This document shows positions 14,761 through 27,071 of a DNA stretch of 64,000 nucleotides, piece by piece; position 1 is the first letter of the stretch, and each line of letters begins with the position of its first letter. The stretch covers positions 62,001 to 126,000 of the forward strand of contig JAOALB010000088.1 of NCBI GenBank assembly GCA_025331125.1, read 5' to 3'. The notes below the pieces were generated by a model. The model was given only the letters and a program-made list of their open reading frames with translations. It was not told where the DNA came from and searched no databases. The translations under genes were made by a program, and so were the position numbers. This DNA is from Mycogone perniciosa. Lineage: Eukaryota > Ascomycota > Sordariomycetes > Hypocreales > Hypocreaceae.

Positions 14761-17700
14761 TAATATAAAAAGCCTTTAATAAACTTAAGTAGCTTATTTT
14801 AAAAGAACCTATATTTATTATATTTAACCTATTTAAAGAAATAAAAATTAAAATAAATAATTTTTACTTTACTATAAAAGTTTAATTTAATTAAAAAAAT
14901 AAAAATAGTAAACTATACTTTTTTGCTTTTTATTTTAAAGTATTATATAATGCAGAACTAAATTATTTAAGATATAATGAAAGATCCTTTACTATTATTT
15001 TTATATTTAAAAAATAATAATATTACCCATTAAAAGGAATATATAAAGTTAAAGTATATATTAATTATAGAAATATTATATACTTTGCAATAGATTAATA
15101 ACTTTTTAAAAGGCAGGTTTATTATATAAAATATTTATTAGAATTTAACGATATTTTAATTTACTAGAAAAGGTTTAAAAATAAATAAATAAATATATTT
15201 AGCAGATACATTAACTATAATTAAAGAGAGATTAAATATATTAATTAAATTTTAAAATAAAGCTTTAAAAGATATTATTAATAAATAATACTTTAAGCTA
15301 TATATAAAGTATCTAGTAATAATATTATACTTTAATATATTAAAAAGCATTATATTATATACAATAATAATAGATTTTTAAAATATATAAAGTTTAATAA
15401 AAAAGGAATTTAATAATTAAAAAAAGATTTGAGTTTTAAATAAACTTTGGAAAAATGTAGTTATAAAAGTTTATTAATATTTAGTATATAAATATAAAGG
15501 TATTTATAAGACCTATAAATAAATATAAAAGTATTTTAAGTTTTAAAGGCTAAAAAGAAATAGTATAAAATATTATTTTTTACGATATAATTTATAAAAT
15601 AGTTAAACCTTTAAAATATAAACTATACAGTAAACTTTAACTTTTACTAATATTAAAATAACTATAAAAATTAATTTTATTAAACTTTATTATTATATTA
15701 CTATTATATATTAAACTAGGATTAAAGATTAAATAGAATAATATTTAAATAGTTATAAATTAATTTATTAAATACTTTTAGTTCTTTTTATATAGAAAAG
15801 TAATGAATATAAAGATGTTAGCTTATATATTTTTATAATTTATTGCAGTTAATTGTATAATTTTAATTAAAATTATTTTTAATTTAAAGATTAACCTTTA
15901 TATTTAAATTCTGGTAAATATTTCAAAATTAATTAAATATAAATTATAAACTTAATACTATATATTATTTGTAAATAAATAATTAAATAAAATATATTAA
16001 CTAAATTATTAAAGTTCATTTAAAAGGTTTATTAACTTTAACTAAAATGATTAAGTAAAGAAGTTATTAATTATATAAATGTCCTATAATAGCGATATTT
16101 TAAAGTTAATTAGATTTAGCTTTATATATATTAAATAAAGCTTTACACTAAATATATATAAAGCGTTAAAGAAAGGCCTATATAGTAATAAAGTATAAAT
16201 TAAAGCTAAATATATAAAGTAATTATATAAAGAAATATAAATATACTTTTACTTTATATAAAAGAAAATAGAAAAGTATATTCATAAATATAAATTAAAG
16301 GGATTAATTTTTAAACAGGGAGATATAGTTTATTTATACTATTATTTATTAAAAAAAACTATAAATAATAAAATAATATAATTAAATCATAAATTAAATT
16401 TTAAAAAACTTAAACTTTATTTAATTAAAAAGGTTATATTAGAAATTACGTATAAATTTATACTATTAAAGAGTATTTAAATTTATTTAACATTTTATAT
16501 TTTACTATTAAAAAAAGTATTATAAAATAAATTAAAGAATAAATTAATTATAAATTTAATTAAAGTTTTATTAATTAAAAGAAAATATAAAGTTAACGAA
16601 ATTAAAGCTATAAAAATAAAAAATGATAAATATTAGTATTTAATAAAATAGAAAGATTATAAAAAAAATATAATTTTTAAAATTTTTAAAGAATACTTTA
16701 AGTATTTTTAAATAACTTTATAGTATTCTATTAAAATCTAAGCCTTTTAATAAAATATTTAATAAAGTGTTAAAAGTAAAAGAATTAATACTGTAAAAGT
16801 CTTAAACTTTTAAAAAAACTTTTAATTCCTGCTGCTTTAAATCTTTTAGTTTATTTAAAGATTTTAACCTATATTTAACTATTTCTTTACCTTTAATCTA
16901 TAGCTGTTATTTCTAATAATAGAGACGCTTTAAGTAATTTAAAGCTTTATTTATCTCTGCCTAGGCTTTATAAAAGGCTTTATAATAAAGTAATAAAAGC
17001 TTTTCCGCTAACTCTTTAATAAAATTCAAATATTATGACTTAGAAATAATATTTAATATTAAAAAACAGTCTTAATTATAATATTAAAGGAAAAGCTTTA
17101 AAAAAAAATATAAAGACTTAACGTAACCCTTACACTATTATATAGACAGCTAATATAAATATATTTAATATATTTTAAAATATAATTATTTATATAATAC
17201 TTTAAGCCGCAAAAAAGATAATAAAAATAAAGTATAATCTTAAAACTATTAATATTAATTAAATTTATAAATTTGCAATAAAACAAAGTTAATTTAATAT
17301 AAATAGGCTATAAGTTATTAAACATAATAAATAGTTAAGAAAAAGATATAATATAAAAAAAAGGGAAAAGATTAAAAATAAGTTTTAAAGATAAAATTAA
17401 TAAAAAGCGGATATTATATTATAACCTAACTATATTAAAGACTAGGTTATAGGGATATAAGAAAATATCAGTTATATTAACCAATTATTAAGAAATAATC
17501 ATTATATTAAAGGTAATTACTTATACGCTTACTATATTGAACGGTATAATTACTTACTTAATTACTGCACTATTATAGTAATTACAGCAGCGTTTACTAA
17601 AATACCAGTAATTATATAAAGATTTGCTTTATATATATATAACTAGCTTATTATTTATTTAATATAGTTACTTAAACAGCTATTAATAATTGCATTTACT

Positions 17701-17824
17701 AAAACTATTTATTTTATAGAATTATAAGTATATTACCCTACTTAGTATTTATCTTTAATGTCTCTATTAATATAAACCCTGCAAACCTTGGTTTAACTGT
17801 TAAGAATTAACCCGGATCGTTACA
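14761..17824 (+). mobile_element. 5'-truncated family-A retrotransposon
   Basis: From about 14761 the sequence runs parallel to 22807-25865 of the full-length plus copy, starting in the region after the reverse transcriptase box and continuing through RNase H, integrase and the 3' LTR. Length is almost the same in both copies (about 3.06 kb). Gag and most of the reverse transcriptase are missing. The copy is heavily decayed; no frame longer than about 60 codons survives. Confidence 0.75.
17417..17824 (+). repeat. 3' LTR of truncated family-A copy
   Basis: It starts TATTATAACC after a short purine tract (AAAAAGCGGATAT) and ends CCCGGATCGTTACA. The right half matches the other family-A LTRs (AGTATTTATC, GGTTTAACTGTTAAGAAT), while the left half (U3) differs from both other U3 types in the window. 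Confidence 0.75.
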
Positions 17825-18197
17825 CTTTTTTTATTAACATACTTTTATTTATATTTTTAATTATAATTATAATTTATATAATTTACTTTAAGTTATTAAT
17901 TATTAACAAAGTATTTATATTAATTTAAATTAAAAAGTAAATCTTAATTTATTATTATTTATTATTTTAATAAATGGTTTTATTAATTAATTATATAATT
18001 ATTAAATAGATTAAAAAAAGTTCTTTTATTTAACTTTTTAAAGTTTATAAAAGCCTTTAAAAAAGAGCTTTTAAAAGTATTAATAAATATTTTATTTATT
18101 TATAAAATAGTTAAAAAATAATATTTTCTTTAATATTTAATTAAATAATTATTAATAATTTAAATTATTAAAATTAATATTTTTTATTTAACTTTTT
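17825..18197. other. AT-rich spacer between two family-A copies
   Basis: It is very AT-rich sequence with no recognisable gene or repeat end. It ends in a run of T (18193-18197) that matches the five T after the 3' LTR of the next element, so those bases are a likely target duplication. Confidence 0.5.
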
Positions 18198-18554
18198 TGT
18201 TACGACCTAAATATGCGGCCTATATATATACACGTTACGTGTTAATATATATAACCTAGATTAACGGCTAGATTGCGGTCCCTGGTTTTTATATTATAGT
18301 CCCCGCTTTTAGAGGATTGGTCCACGATTTAAAGACAATCGGTCCTTAGAATATCTTTTTATATATATACGACTAGCTTATTACTTATTTAGTATAGTTA
18401 TTTAAACAGTTATTAATAAATTATATTTACTAAAACCGCCTATTTTATAGAATTATAACTATATTACCTTATTTAGTATTTATCTTTAACCTTTCTGTTA
18501 ATATAAACCTATAAACTTTAGTTTAACTGTTAAGAATAAACCCAGATCGTTATA
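18198..18554 (+). repeat. 5' LTR of family-A plus element
   Basis: It starts TGTTACGACC and ends CAGATCGTTATA, and aligns with 25508-25865. The differences are nearly all C-to-T or G-to-A, with this copy being the more decayed one. Confidence 0.85.
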
Positions 18555-21500
18555 TATTAACGACTTTTATTTAAAAGGCTACTGAGAATTTCAAGTAATA
18601 TTGCAAGTATATCTGCTGCAGTATCCTCTTTTAATAACCTTAATACTCTACCCTTTATTCCACCTCCTTACTAAGGGAAAGATAATAATAGAGATAATAA
18701 TATAAGCAAAAGCAAAAATAAAAATAAAGTCAATAAAATAAAATAATTTTGCATTTATATAAAGGAAGCCTTTTAATATATAAAAGTTAACTGTATAGAA
18801 TAAAAGTAATACTATTAGTATTTAATTACTAAAAGCTAGGCTTAACTAAATGATTTATTAATAATAAATAACTATTATAAACTTATAAAATCAGGCCCTA
18901 CCTGCTCTAAACCTTATACTAAACTATAAAAGAAACTAACCTTTAAGGGATTTAAGAGAGTTACTTAAAATGCAACCCTTTAAGCACTTTAATAAAAGTA
19001 CTATAGCACTTTAACTATTTTTTACTTAATTATATAACTATTTTACCTACTTTTTAACTAGCTTTAATATAGAGACTAGTAAAGTTTTTTAGCTGCTAGA
19101 CAATTTAAAGGAAATGCCTTAAAGTAGTTTAAACCTACTTAAAGGGATTTCTTTAATAATAAAAGCAAAGCTAATAAATAAATATAATTTATATTCGCTA
19201 GCTATAATTAATTTAAAGAAAAATTAAAGAATATCTTTAATAATATTAATAAAGAATATACTATAGAAAATAAATTTATAAATTTAGTTTAAAAAGGAAA
19301 ATACTTTAACTATACTATATACTTTAAGAATTATACTTTTAAAGTTAAATAAAAAAACTCTGCTTTTATTAAACGCTTTTATAATAGACTTAAACTAAAA
19401 GTTAAAAGGGAAATTTATAAATTCTCTTGCAATAAAGGTATTATTAAGTTTATTAAAAAATATATAAATACAGATAATTTACTTTATAAACTCTATTTAA
19501 ATATAAAGAAAGGATAATAGTAATCCGGATAAGTTTATAAGTATTAAAGATATATAAATTAAAGTAAAAAGCAATAAAAATATATTGTTAGCTTTAATAA
19601 TAAAAGATTTAGTTAAATAGATTTAAACGCTATTTAAAAAGGAAAAGTAAAGGTTATTTATTATAACTGTAATAAACTAGGATATATTTTAAAGGACTAT
19701 AAAGCTTTATAAAAGCTAAGAACTAATAAACCCTAAAAGCTTGCGCTAGAATTTAAATAAAAAGTTAATATAGTTTTAAAAACTATTAATTATATATTAC
19801 TTAGCTAGATTATATACTCTAATAATAACTGCCCTATTTATAAATCTAATAAAAATAAAAGTAGATAATACTTAAAATAACCTAAAAAGATATTTATAAT
19901 AAACTAAAAGGGATATTAGTTAAAATTTAAATCTTTAACTTTTAAAAATATTTTTAAAGAAGATAAAGCGAATAGGTATTCGCTACGCCTAGATAGTTTA
20001 ATAGAATAAAACCTAAACTCTAGCTATATAGAGTTAAATAAGGATAATAGTATCTTAAATAAATAAATAGTCGCTATAATTGACTTTTAATATTTTAACT
20101 AAATAACTGCAGATAATAAAAGATAAACTAGCAGTAGTAACTTTAATAATAAAAATAAAAATAACCCTTTATAATATAAATTATTACTATATAGTACTAT
20201 ACTTTTAAAACTAGAAAATATATTACCTATAAACAGTAACTTTAAAGGTAAACTAAATAAATATTACCTAAACTTAATTAAAAGGGTTGCTATAGGTATA
20301 CAGTAAAATACAATAAACCTATACCTATATAAATAGCTTTATATACAAAATAAAGTTAATAATAAAATAGCTATTAAAGCTATCCTAGCTGCTTTAACTA
20401 TACGCAAAGAACCTATATATTTTTATATATAAAGAGACTATACTGTAAATAACCTTATTTATAAAAAGCACTATACTATATTTTAGGTTACTTATATTAT
20501 ATATAGGTATATAGTATATTTCTATAAAAAAGTAAAGTATAATGCATTTCTAATTAAAATTTTATTTTACTTTATAAAATAGGCGTAAGATTATAATACC
20601 TTTAAAGAGTGGATTATAATTATATAGTATTAAGACTTTAAAATTATTATTATTAAACTAAATACTAAAACTTTAAAGGAATATTATCAGCTATAAGGAC
20701 TTAAAGGATATAAGTTTAAAGGATACTATATTTACTGTTAAGAGAAATTAATAGAATAGCACTTCTGCTATAATAAAAGGTTTAAGTATAATCGATAATA
20801 TTATTTAAAGTATAATAGTTTAAGGTATATTATATATAAACGAAATAAGTTAAAGGATTACTATATATAATAAGCTAATAATACTTTATATTTATTACTA
20901 GACTATATATACTGCTAAAAGGATAAATGCGCTATTTACTTATAAGAAAAACTTTAAAAGTAGTGAATATAAAAGTATATAAAGTATAAACCTACTTTAA
21001 AGGATAAAGAGATTAATTAGATTATAAAAGAGTTGCATTAAAACTAGTTTAACTTTATTACCTATAAAGGAACTGCCTATAATAAAAGAAGGTAGCATTT
21101 ACTTTAAGGAACTTTAATTAATTGCGAAATTTATACAAAAAGAAAAGAATTAGGAAATAATTAATATTACTTATAAAAGGGCTATAAAGCAATAATTAAT
21201 AAATTATATCTTTTAAAATATTAAACAATAAAAGTAATAATAAAGATTTACTATATTTTAAATTAAAGATAATAGTTAAAGGATATTAGCTATATATATT
21301 AATAGATAGCGGAATAATAGGCAATTTTATTGCACCTATAACTATAAATTGCTTATAGTTACTTTAGAAAAAGAAAACTAGACTATATTAATTTCGTTAG
21401 GCAGAAAGAGGAGCCTTTATATATAATGATAGATAGGTTAAGCGAAAGACTAATTATCTTAAGCTTAAAATCGCTAAATGTAAAGGAGTAGTTTTTTGCA

Positions 21501-24500
21501 ATATAGCGAATATTAATAGGTATAATATTATTTTTGGTTATTTTTAGTTAAAATGCAATAACCTTAATATTAACTAAGAGAATAGCTAGCTTTATTAGCG
21601 CAATAGTAAAGTTTCTTTAGCGATTAAAACTATTAAAAAGGCTTTAGCTGTAGGGCAGAAATCCTGCGTAAAACCCCTAAATATACCGAAAAAAGGAACT
21701 AAAAAAGTTACCTTTAATTTAATTATAGAAATAATTTACTTAAAAGTAAAACTTAAAAAGAGTAAAGGAAAGGATAAATAAATCTAAAGAATAATTGCCT
21801 TTTTATAGAAAGCATTTAATAATATTAATAAAATACTTAAAATAAAAAGCCTTAAAATAGCAGTATTACTAGAATAGCTGCAGAATATCTTTAAAGAATA
21901 CTAGAAGTATAATAAGCTATTTAAAGAAACACTTAATATAAAGCTACTGGAATATAGTTAATAAAACTATATAATTAAGTTTAAAGATAATACTAGTATT
22001 ACCTTTTATAAAATTTATAATTTAAATAAAAAAAAGCTTAAAAGCTTATATAACTATTTAGACAATATATTAGCTAAAGGATATATTTAACCCTCTTTAT
22101 TGAAAGTAGGTTATTCTGTTATATTTATATTAAAAAAAGGAGGTAAACTACAGTTAATTATAAATTACCGATAGTTTAACGAAACTACTATTAAAAATAA
22201 AACCCTATTACTATTAATTACAGAATTATAAGATAGACTATATAAAAAGAAATAGTTTATAGCATTAAATTTTAAAGGCGCTTATAACCTTATTTAAATT
22301 AAGGAAAAATATAAATAAATAACTGCGTTTCAAACTAAATACAGCCTATTTAAATACCTAGTTATACCTTTCAGTCTTACTAACGCCCCTGCAATATTCT
22401 AAAAGATAATTAATAATATATTAGAAGAGTACCTCGATATCTTTATAGTTATTTACCTAAATAATATTTTAATCTTCTTAGATACCTTTAAAAAATATAA
22501 GGTATATATCTATAAAGTATTATAAATACTATAAAATACTAAACTATTTATAGAATTAAAGAAATGCAAAGTTTATATATAAAAAGTTACTTTCTTAAAG
22601 TATATTATTAACTTTAAAGAAATCTATATAGATTTATTAAAAGTATAAGCAGTAAAAGACTAGCCTATACCTATAATAGTTAAAGAAGTTTAAAGTTTTT
22701 TAAAACTTGCTAACTATTATCGATAGTTTATTAAAAACTATAAAAGTATTGCATAAACCCTCTATAAACTTATTAAAAAAGATTAAAAGTTTTTATAGGC
22801 ATTAAATATATAGGATGCCTTTAATAAACTTAAGCAGCTTATCTTAGAAAAACCTATATTTATTATATTTAACCTATTTAAAGAAATAAAAGTTAAAATA
22901 AATACTTCCAACTTCGCTATAGGAGCTTAGCTTAATTAAAAGGATAAAAACAGTAAGCTATACCCTATTACCTTTTACTTTAAAGCATTATATAGTGCAG
23001 AATTAAACTATTTAATATATAATAAAAAATTCCTCGCTATTATTCTTACATTTAAAGAATAGCAATATTACCTACTAAAAAGAATATATAAAGTTAAAGT
23101 ATATATTAATTATAAGAATATTGCGTATTTCGCGATAGTTTAATAACTCTTTAAAAGGCAGATCTGCTATATAAAATACCTTTTAGAATTCGACTATATT
23201 TTAATCTACTAGAAAGGATCCAAGAATAGATAAGTAAATGCATTTAACAGATAAACTAATTATAACTAGGGAAAGATTAAGTATACTAGGCAGATCTTAA
23301 CATAAACCCTTAAAGGATACTATTAATAAATAGTACTTTAAGCTATATATAAAGTATTTAATAATAATACTATGCTTTAATGCATTAAAGAGTATTATAT
23401 TACCTAGGATAATAATAGATTCTTAAAAGATATAAAATCTAATAATAAAAAAACTTAATAATAAAATAGAAAAATCTAAATCCTAGATAAATTCTAAAAG
23501 AATATAGTTATAGAAGTTTATTAATACCTAGTATATAGATATAAAAGTATTTGCAAAACCTGCAAATAAGTTTAAAGGTATTTTAAGTTTTAAGGGCTTA
23601 AGAAAGTAGTGTAAAATATTATTTCTTGCTATATAACTTATAAAACAGTTAAAACCTTGAAATATAAACTATATAGGAAACTATAACCTTTACCAGTACT
23701 AAAATAACTATAAAAGTTAATTTTATTAAACTTTATTATTAAACTACTACTATTTATTAAATTAAAATTAAAGATTAAATATAATAGTATTTTAGTAATT
23801 ATAGATTAATTTATTAAATACTTTTACTTCCTTTTATATAAAGAAGTAATAGATATAGAAATACTAGCTTATTTATTTTTGCGATTTATTGCAGCCAACT
23901 ATATAATTCTAGTTAAAATTATTTTTAATTAAAGGTTAACCTTTGCGTTTAAATTCTAGCAAATACTTATAAATCAGTTAAGTATAAATTATAAACTTAA
24001 TACTATATATTACCTATAGATAAACAGACAGACAAAATGCATTAATTAGGTTATTAAAGCTTATTTAAAAAGTTATATTAACTTTAATTAAAATAATTAA
24101 GTAAAGAAACTATTAATTGCATAAATATCCTATAATAGCGATATTTTAAAGTTAACTGGACTTAATTTTATATACGCTAACTACAGCTTTACGCTAGATA
24201 TATATAAAGCGCTAAAGAAAGGGCTATATATCGATAAAGTATAAATTAAAGCCGAAAATATAAAGCAGTTATATAAAGAAATGCAGGTATACCTTTACTT
24301 TATATAAAAAAGAATAAAAAAGTATACTAATAAGTATAGATTAAAGGGACTAATCTTTATAGAGGGAGATATAGTTTATCTATACTGTTATTCGCTAGGA
24401 AAAAAGACTGCAAATATTAAAATAATATAATTAAGCGATAAATTAAATTTTAAGAAACTTAAACTTTACCTAGTTAAAAAGGTTATTTTAAAAGTTATAT

Positions 24501-25507
24501 ATAAACTTATATTACTAAATAGTATCTAAATTTACTTAGTATTTTACATTTTACTACTCGAGAAAATATTATAAAATAAATTAAAAAATAGACTGATTAT
24601 AAACTTAATTAAAGTCTTAGCAGTTAAAAAAGAATATAAAATAAAAGAAATTAGAGCTATATAAGTAGAAGATAATAAACGCCAGTATTTAATTAAATAG
24701 AAAAACTATAGAGAGGAATATAACTCCTAGGAACCTACTGAATACCTGTTAAACGCTAAAATAAAACTTAAGCAGTTCTACTAGTCTCTAGGATTAAAGA
24801 ACCTACATTTGCAAACTCCTCGCTAATCCTAAAAGAGGATTAATCCACCTCGCCAATAACCCCCAGCGCTTAAACGTCTTTAACTATATACTGCTCGTGG
24901 GCGTTAAGAGCAGAAGAATATTATCCTCCGTGTTAAGCTCTGCTATACCCCGTTAAGTTAACTCTTTACCCCACTCTTTAATTTTCTTACAAATCTTGCA
25001 AATCTAAGCTAAATAACCTACTATCGCAGAAAGATATTCTTGCAGCTTAAATATCTACTGCTGCAGGTCTATTAAATTATCGCCAGCCTCTTCCTTTTTG
25101 CAATCAAGTTTTTTCTGCTAATTAAAAAAATAAGTAACTAAAAAGAAGGGTTAGCAATGCAAAGATATAATATATAAAAAACCTATAAAATAAAGCCACT
25201 AGCACTTTATCGCAAGCTTTCTTTTAATAGATGCATTTGGAATAAAACGAATTTCCGTCTAGCATGTAGTAATACAGTTTATTCCTGAAATAATAAATGC
25301 ATAGTATATCTGCTAAAAAACCCTAGACAGAAATAGATAATAAAAGGACATCGCGCTTATAGTCTTTGCGGGAAGTAACTAAAGACTTCTTTAATATATA
25401 GTTATTTATAATGAATGTATAATAAAAGGAAGGAAGGGAACGATATATAATAGAAGAAGAAGAGAACTTACAGTTTTAAGGGCAAGACTATTAGGAGGGG
25501 GATATTG

Positions 25508-25865
25508 TATTATAACCCGAATATGCGGCCTATGCATATACACATCACGTGTTAATACACGTAACCTGGACCGACGGCCAGATCGCGGTCCCCGGTTCTT
25601 ATACCACGGTCCGCGCTTTCAGAGGATCGGTCCATAACTTAAGGACAATCGGTCCTCAGAATATCTCCTTTATATATATATAACTGGCTTGTTACTTATT
25701 TAGTATAGTTACTTAAACAGTCGTTAATAAATTATATTCACCAGAACCGCCTGTTCTACAGAATCGTGACTACGTTACCCTGCTTAGTATTTATCCCTGA
25801 CCTCTCTGTTAATATAAACCCACGAACCTCGGTTTAACTGTTGAGAACGAACCCGGATCGTCACA
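25508..25865 (+). repeat. 3' LTR of family-A plus element, weakly decayed
   Basis: It starts TATTATAACCCG and ends CCGGATCGTCACA, followed by TTTTT. It keeps many CG dinucleotides (GACCGACGGCC, ATCGCGG) that are TA or CA in the 5' LTR, so it is close to the ancestral LTR. Confidence 0.85.
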
Positions 25866-27071
25866 TTTTTAAATTATATTAATTTCTTTAATTTCAAAAA
25901 ACATTTTATAAACTATAATAAATTATTTACTATTATTTAAAGTAAATACTTTTGTTAATTTATTTTTAAAAAAAAGCATTTTTATGTTTTATTTAAAAAA
26001 AATTAAATTTTTATATTAAATTTAAATTCAAATTTAAAGATATTAATTTTAATATATTTATTATTAATATAGTATTTCTTAAATATAAATAGGAAAATTA
26101 TAATCCCTTTTTAATTTAAAAGTAAAAAAACACCTTTTTTTTAAATTATTAAATAGCTGTATACCTAGCTATTGTAAAGTTTAATTATCTTTAATTTACT
26201 TAAAGTCTAAGAGTATTTATTATTTTTCTTTAAATGCTTAAAAGGGGTAAAGGAGTATTATTAACCTTATTTTCCTTAATAGCTACTTAAAAGGTTATAA
26301 ATTTTAGTGAGTAGGCACTTAAAAGGTGGGGTACCTATAGGTATAGGAGGGAAGCTTGTCCATTTTCAGTCCAGGGACGTCCTTTATGTGAAAGCTACAG
26401 AGTAATAATATATTACATATCTGACTATCTAAGTAATTTAGTTCAGGGATAATTAATCAAAGTAATACTTTGGTATCATTCATATCCTTTTGGCATTGTA
26501 TCTTTCTGCTTCAGTCGCGATGCAACGTAATGCACACGCTCGACTCGTGGGTTATGTGAGAGAAAAGAAAATATGACTATCATTTCGGGGTTACACTGTG
26601 TTGACTTCGGCGACAGCTGAACCTACCTTGTTCAAAACTGCTGTTTCACTTGTAGTTTTGGGGAGCAAGCTGCAGACTTTAGTCTCTTCGCACCCTTTTG
26701 ATCGGCGAGGACTAATCATCGTGTTCCATCAGACTGCGAGAAAAGACCTAAAGATACCGCCTCGAGATATTGGAGCCGGAGTGGTGTTCCAGTGGGAGGT
26801 TGTCCCTACTCCGAGCTATCAGTAGCATACCTATGTACATACAACTTCCCGGGACTAACCGGCATACGAGACTGGCAACTACTCTCTCAGCTTTGTCTCA
26901 GTATAAAGAACCGGGATGAACAAATGGTGTCACCAAAGATTTATAGTGTACCTGGAATTCTCTCAATCATTTCCCCCCATGTAGCATTGCCTCCTGGCTC
27001 ATAGACAGAACGCGTTCATTGACTCTGACGTACTCTCCCATTTGTCCTAGATCTCACAACAGCTTCCCGTC
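25866..27071. other. Transition from RIP-decayed to gene-type DNA
   Basis: 25866-26300 is AT-rich without features. From about 26320 base composition becomes that of ordinary fungal DNA. Short open frames of 70-80 codons at 26598-26825 and 26792-27004 overlap each other in different frames and show no recognisable domain; I do not call them genes. They lie directly upstream of the broken P450 and may include its promoter. Confidence 0.5.

Larger units (their letters stand above)
18198..25865 (+). mobile_element. Full-length RIP-decayed Ty3/Gypsy-like LTR retrotransposon, family A, plus copy
   Basis: The LTR pair is 18198-18554 and 25508-25865, flanked by TTTTT on both sides. A purine tract (AGGAGGGGGATAT) precedes the 3' LTR. 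A decayed gag zinc knuckle can be read near 19656-19705: cysteine and histidine positions have become tyrosine, with the remnant YYNCNKLGYILKDYK. The reverse transcriptase box near 22447-22470 reads IVIYLNNILI. Near 24010-24050 a remnant of the integrase HPQTDGQTE-type motif is visible (PIDKQTDKM). The order gag, RT, RNase H, integrase is that of Ty3/Gypsy. The last kilobase is clearly less AT-rich than the rest. The frames are destroyed. Confidence 0.88.

Noticed and set aside
17098..17286. 62-codon frame on the minus strand inside the AT-rich block
   Set aside because: Its composition is only what AT-rich sequence gives (I, N, Y, K, F, L) and it lies in a decayed element; no motif.
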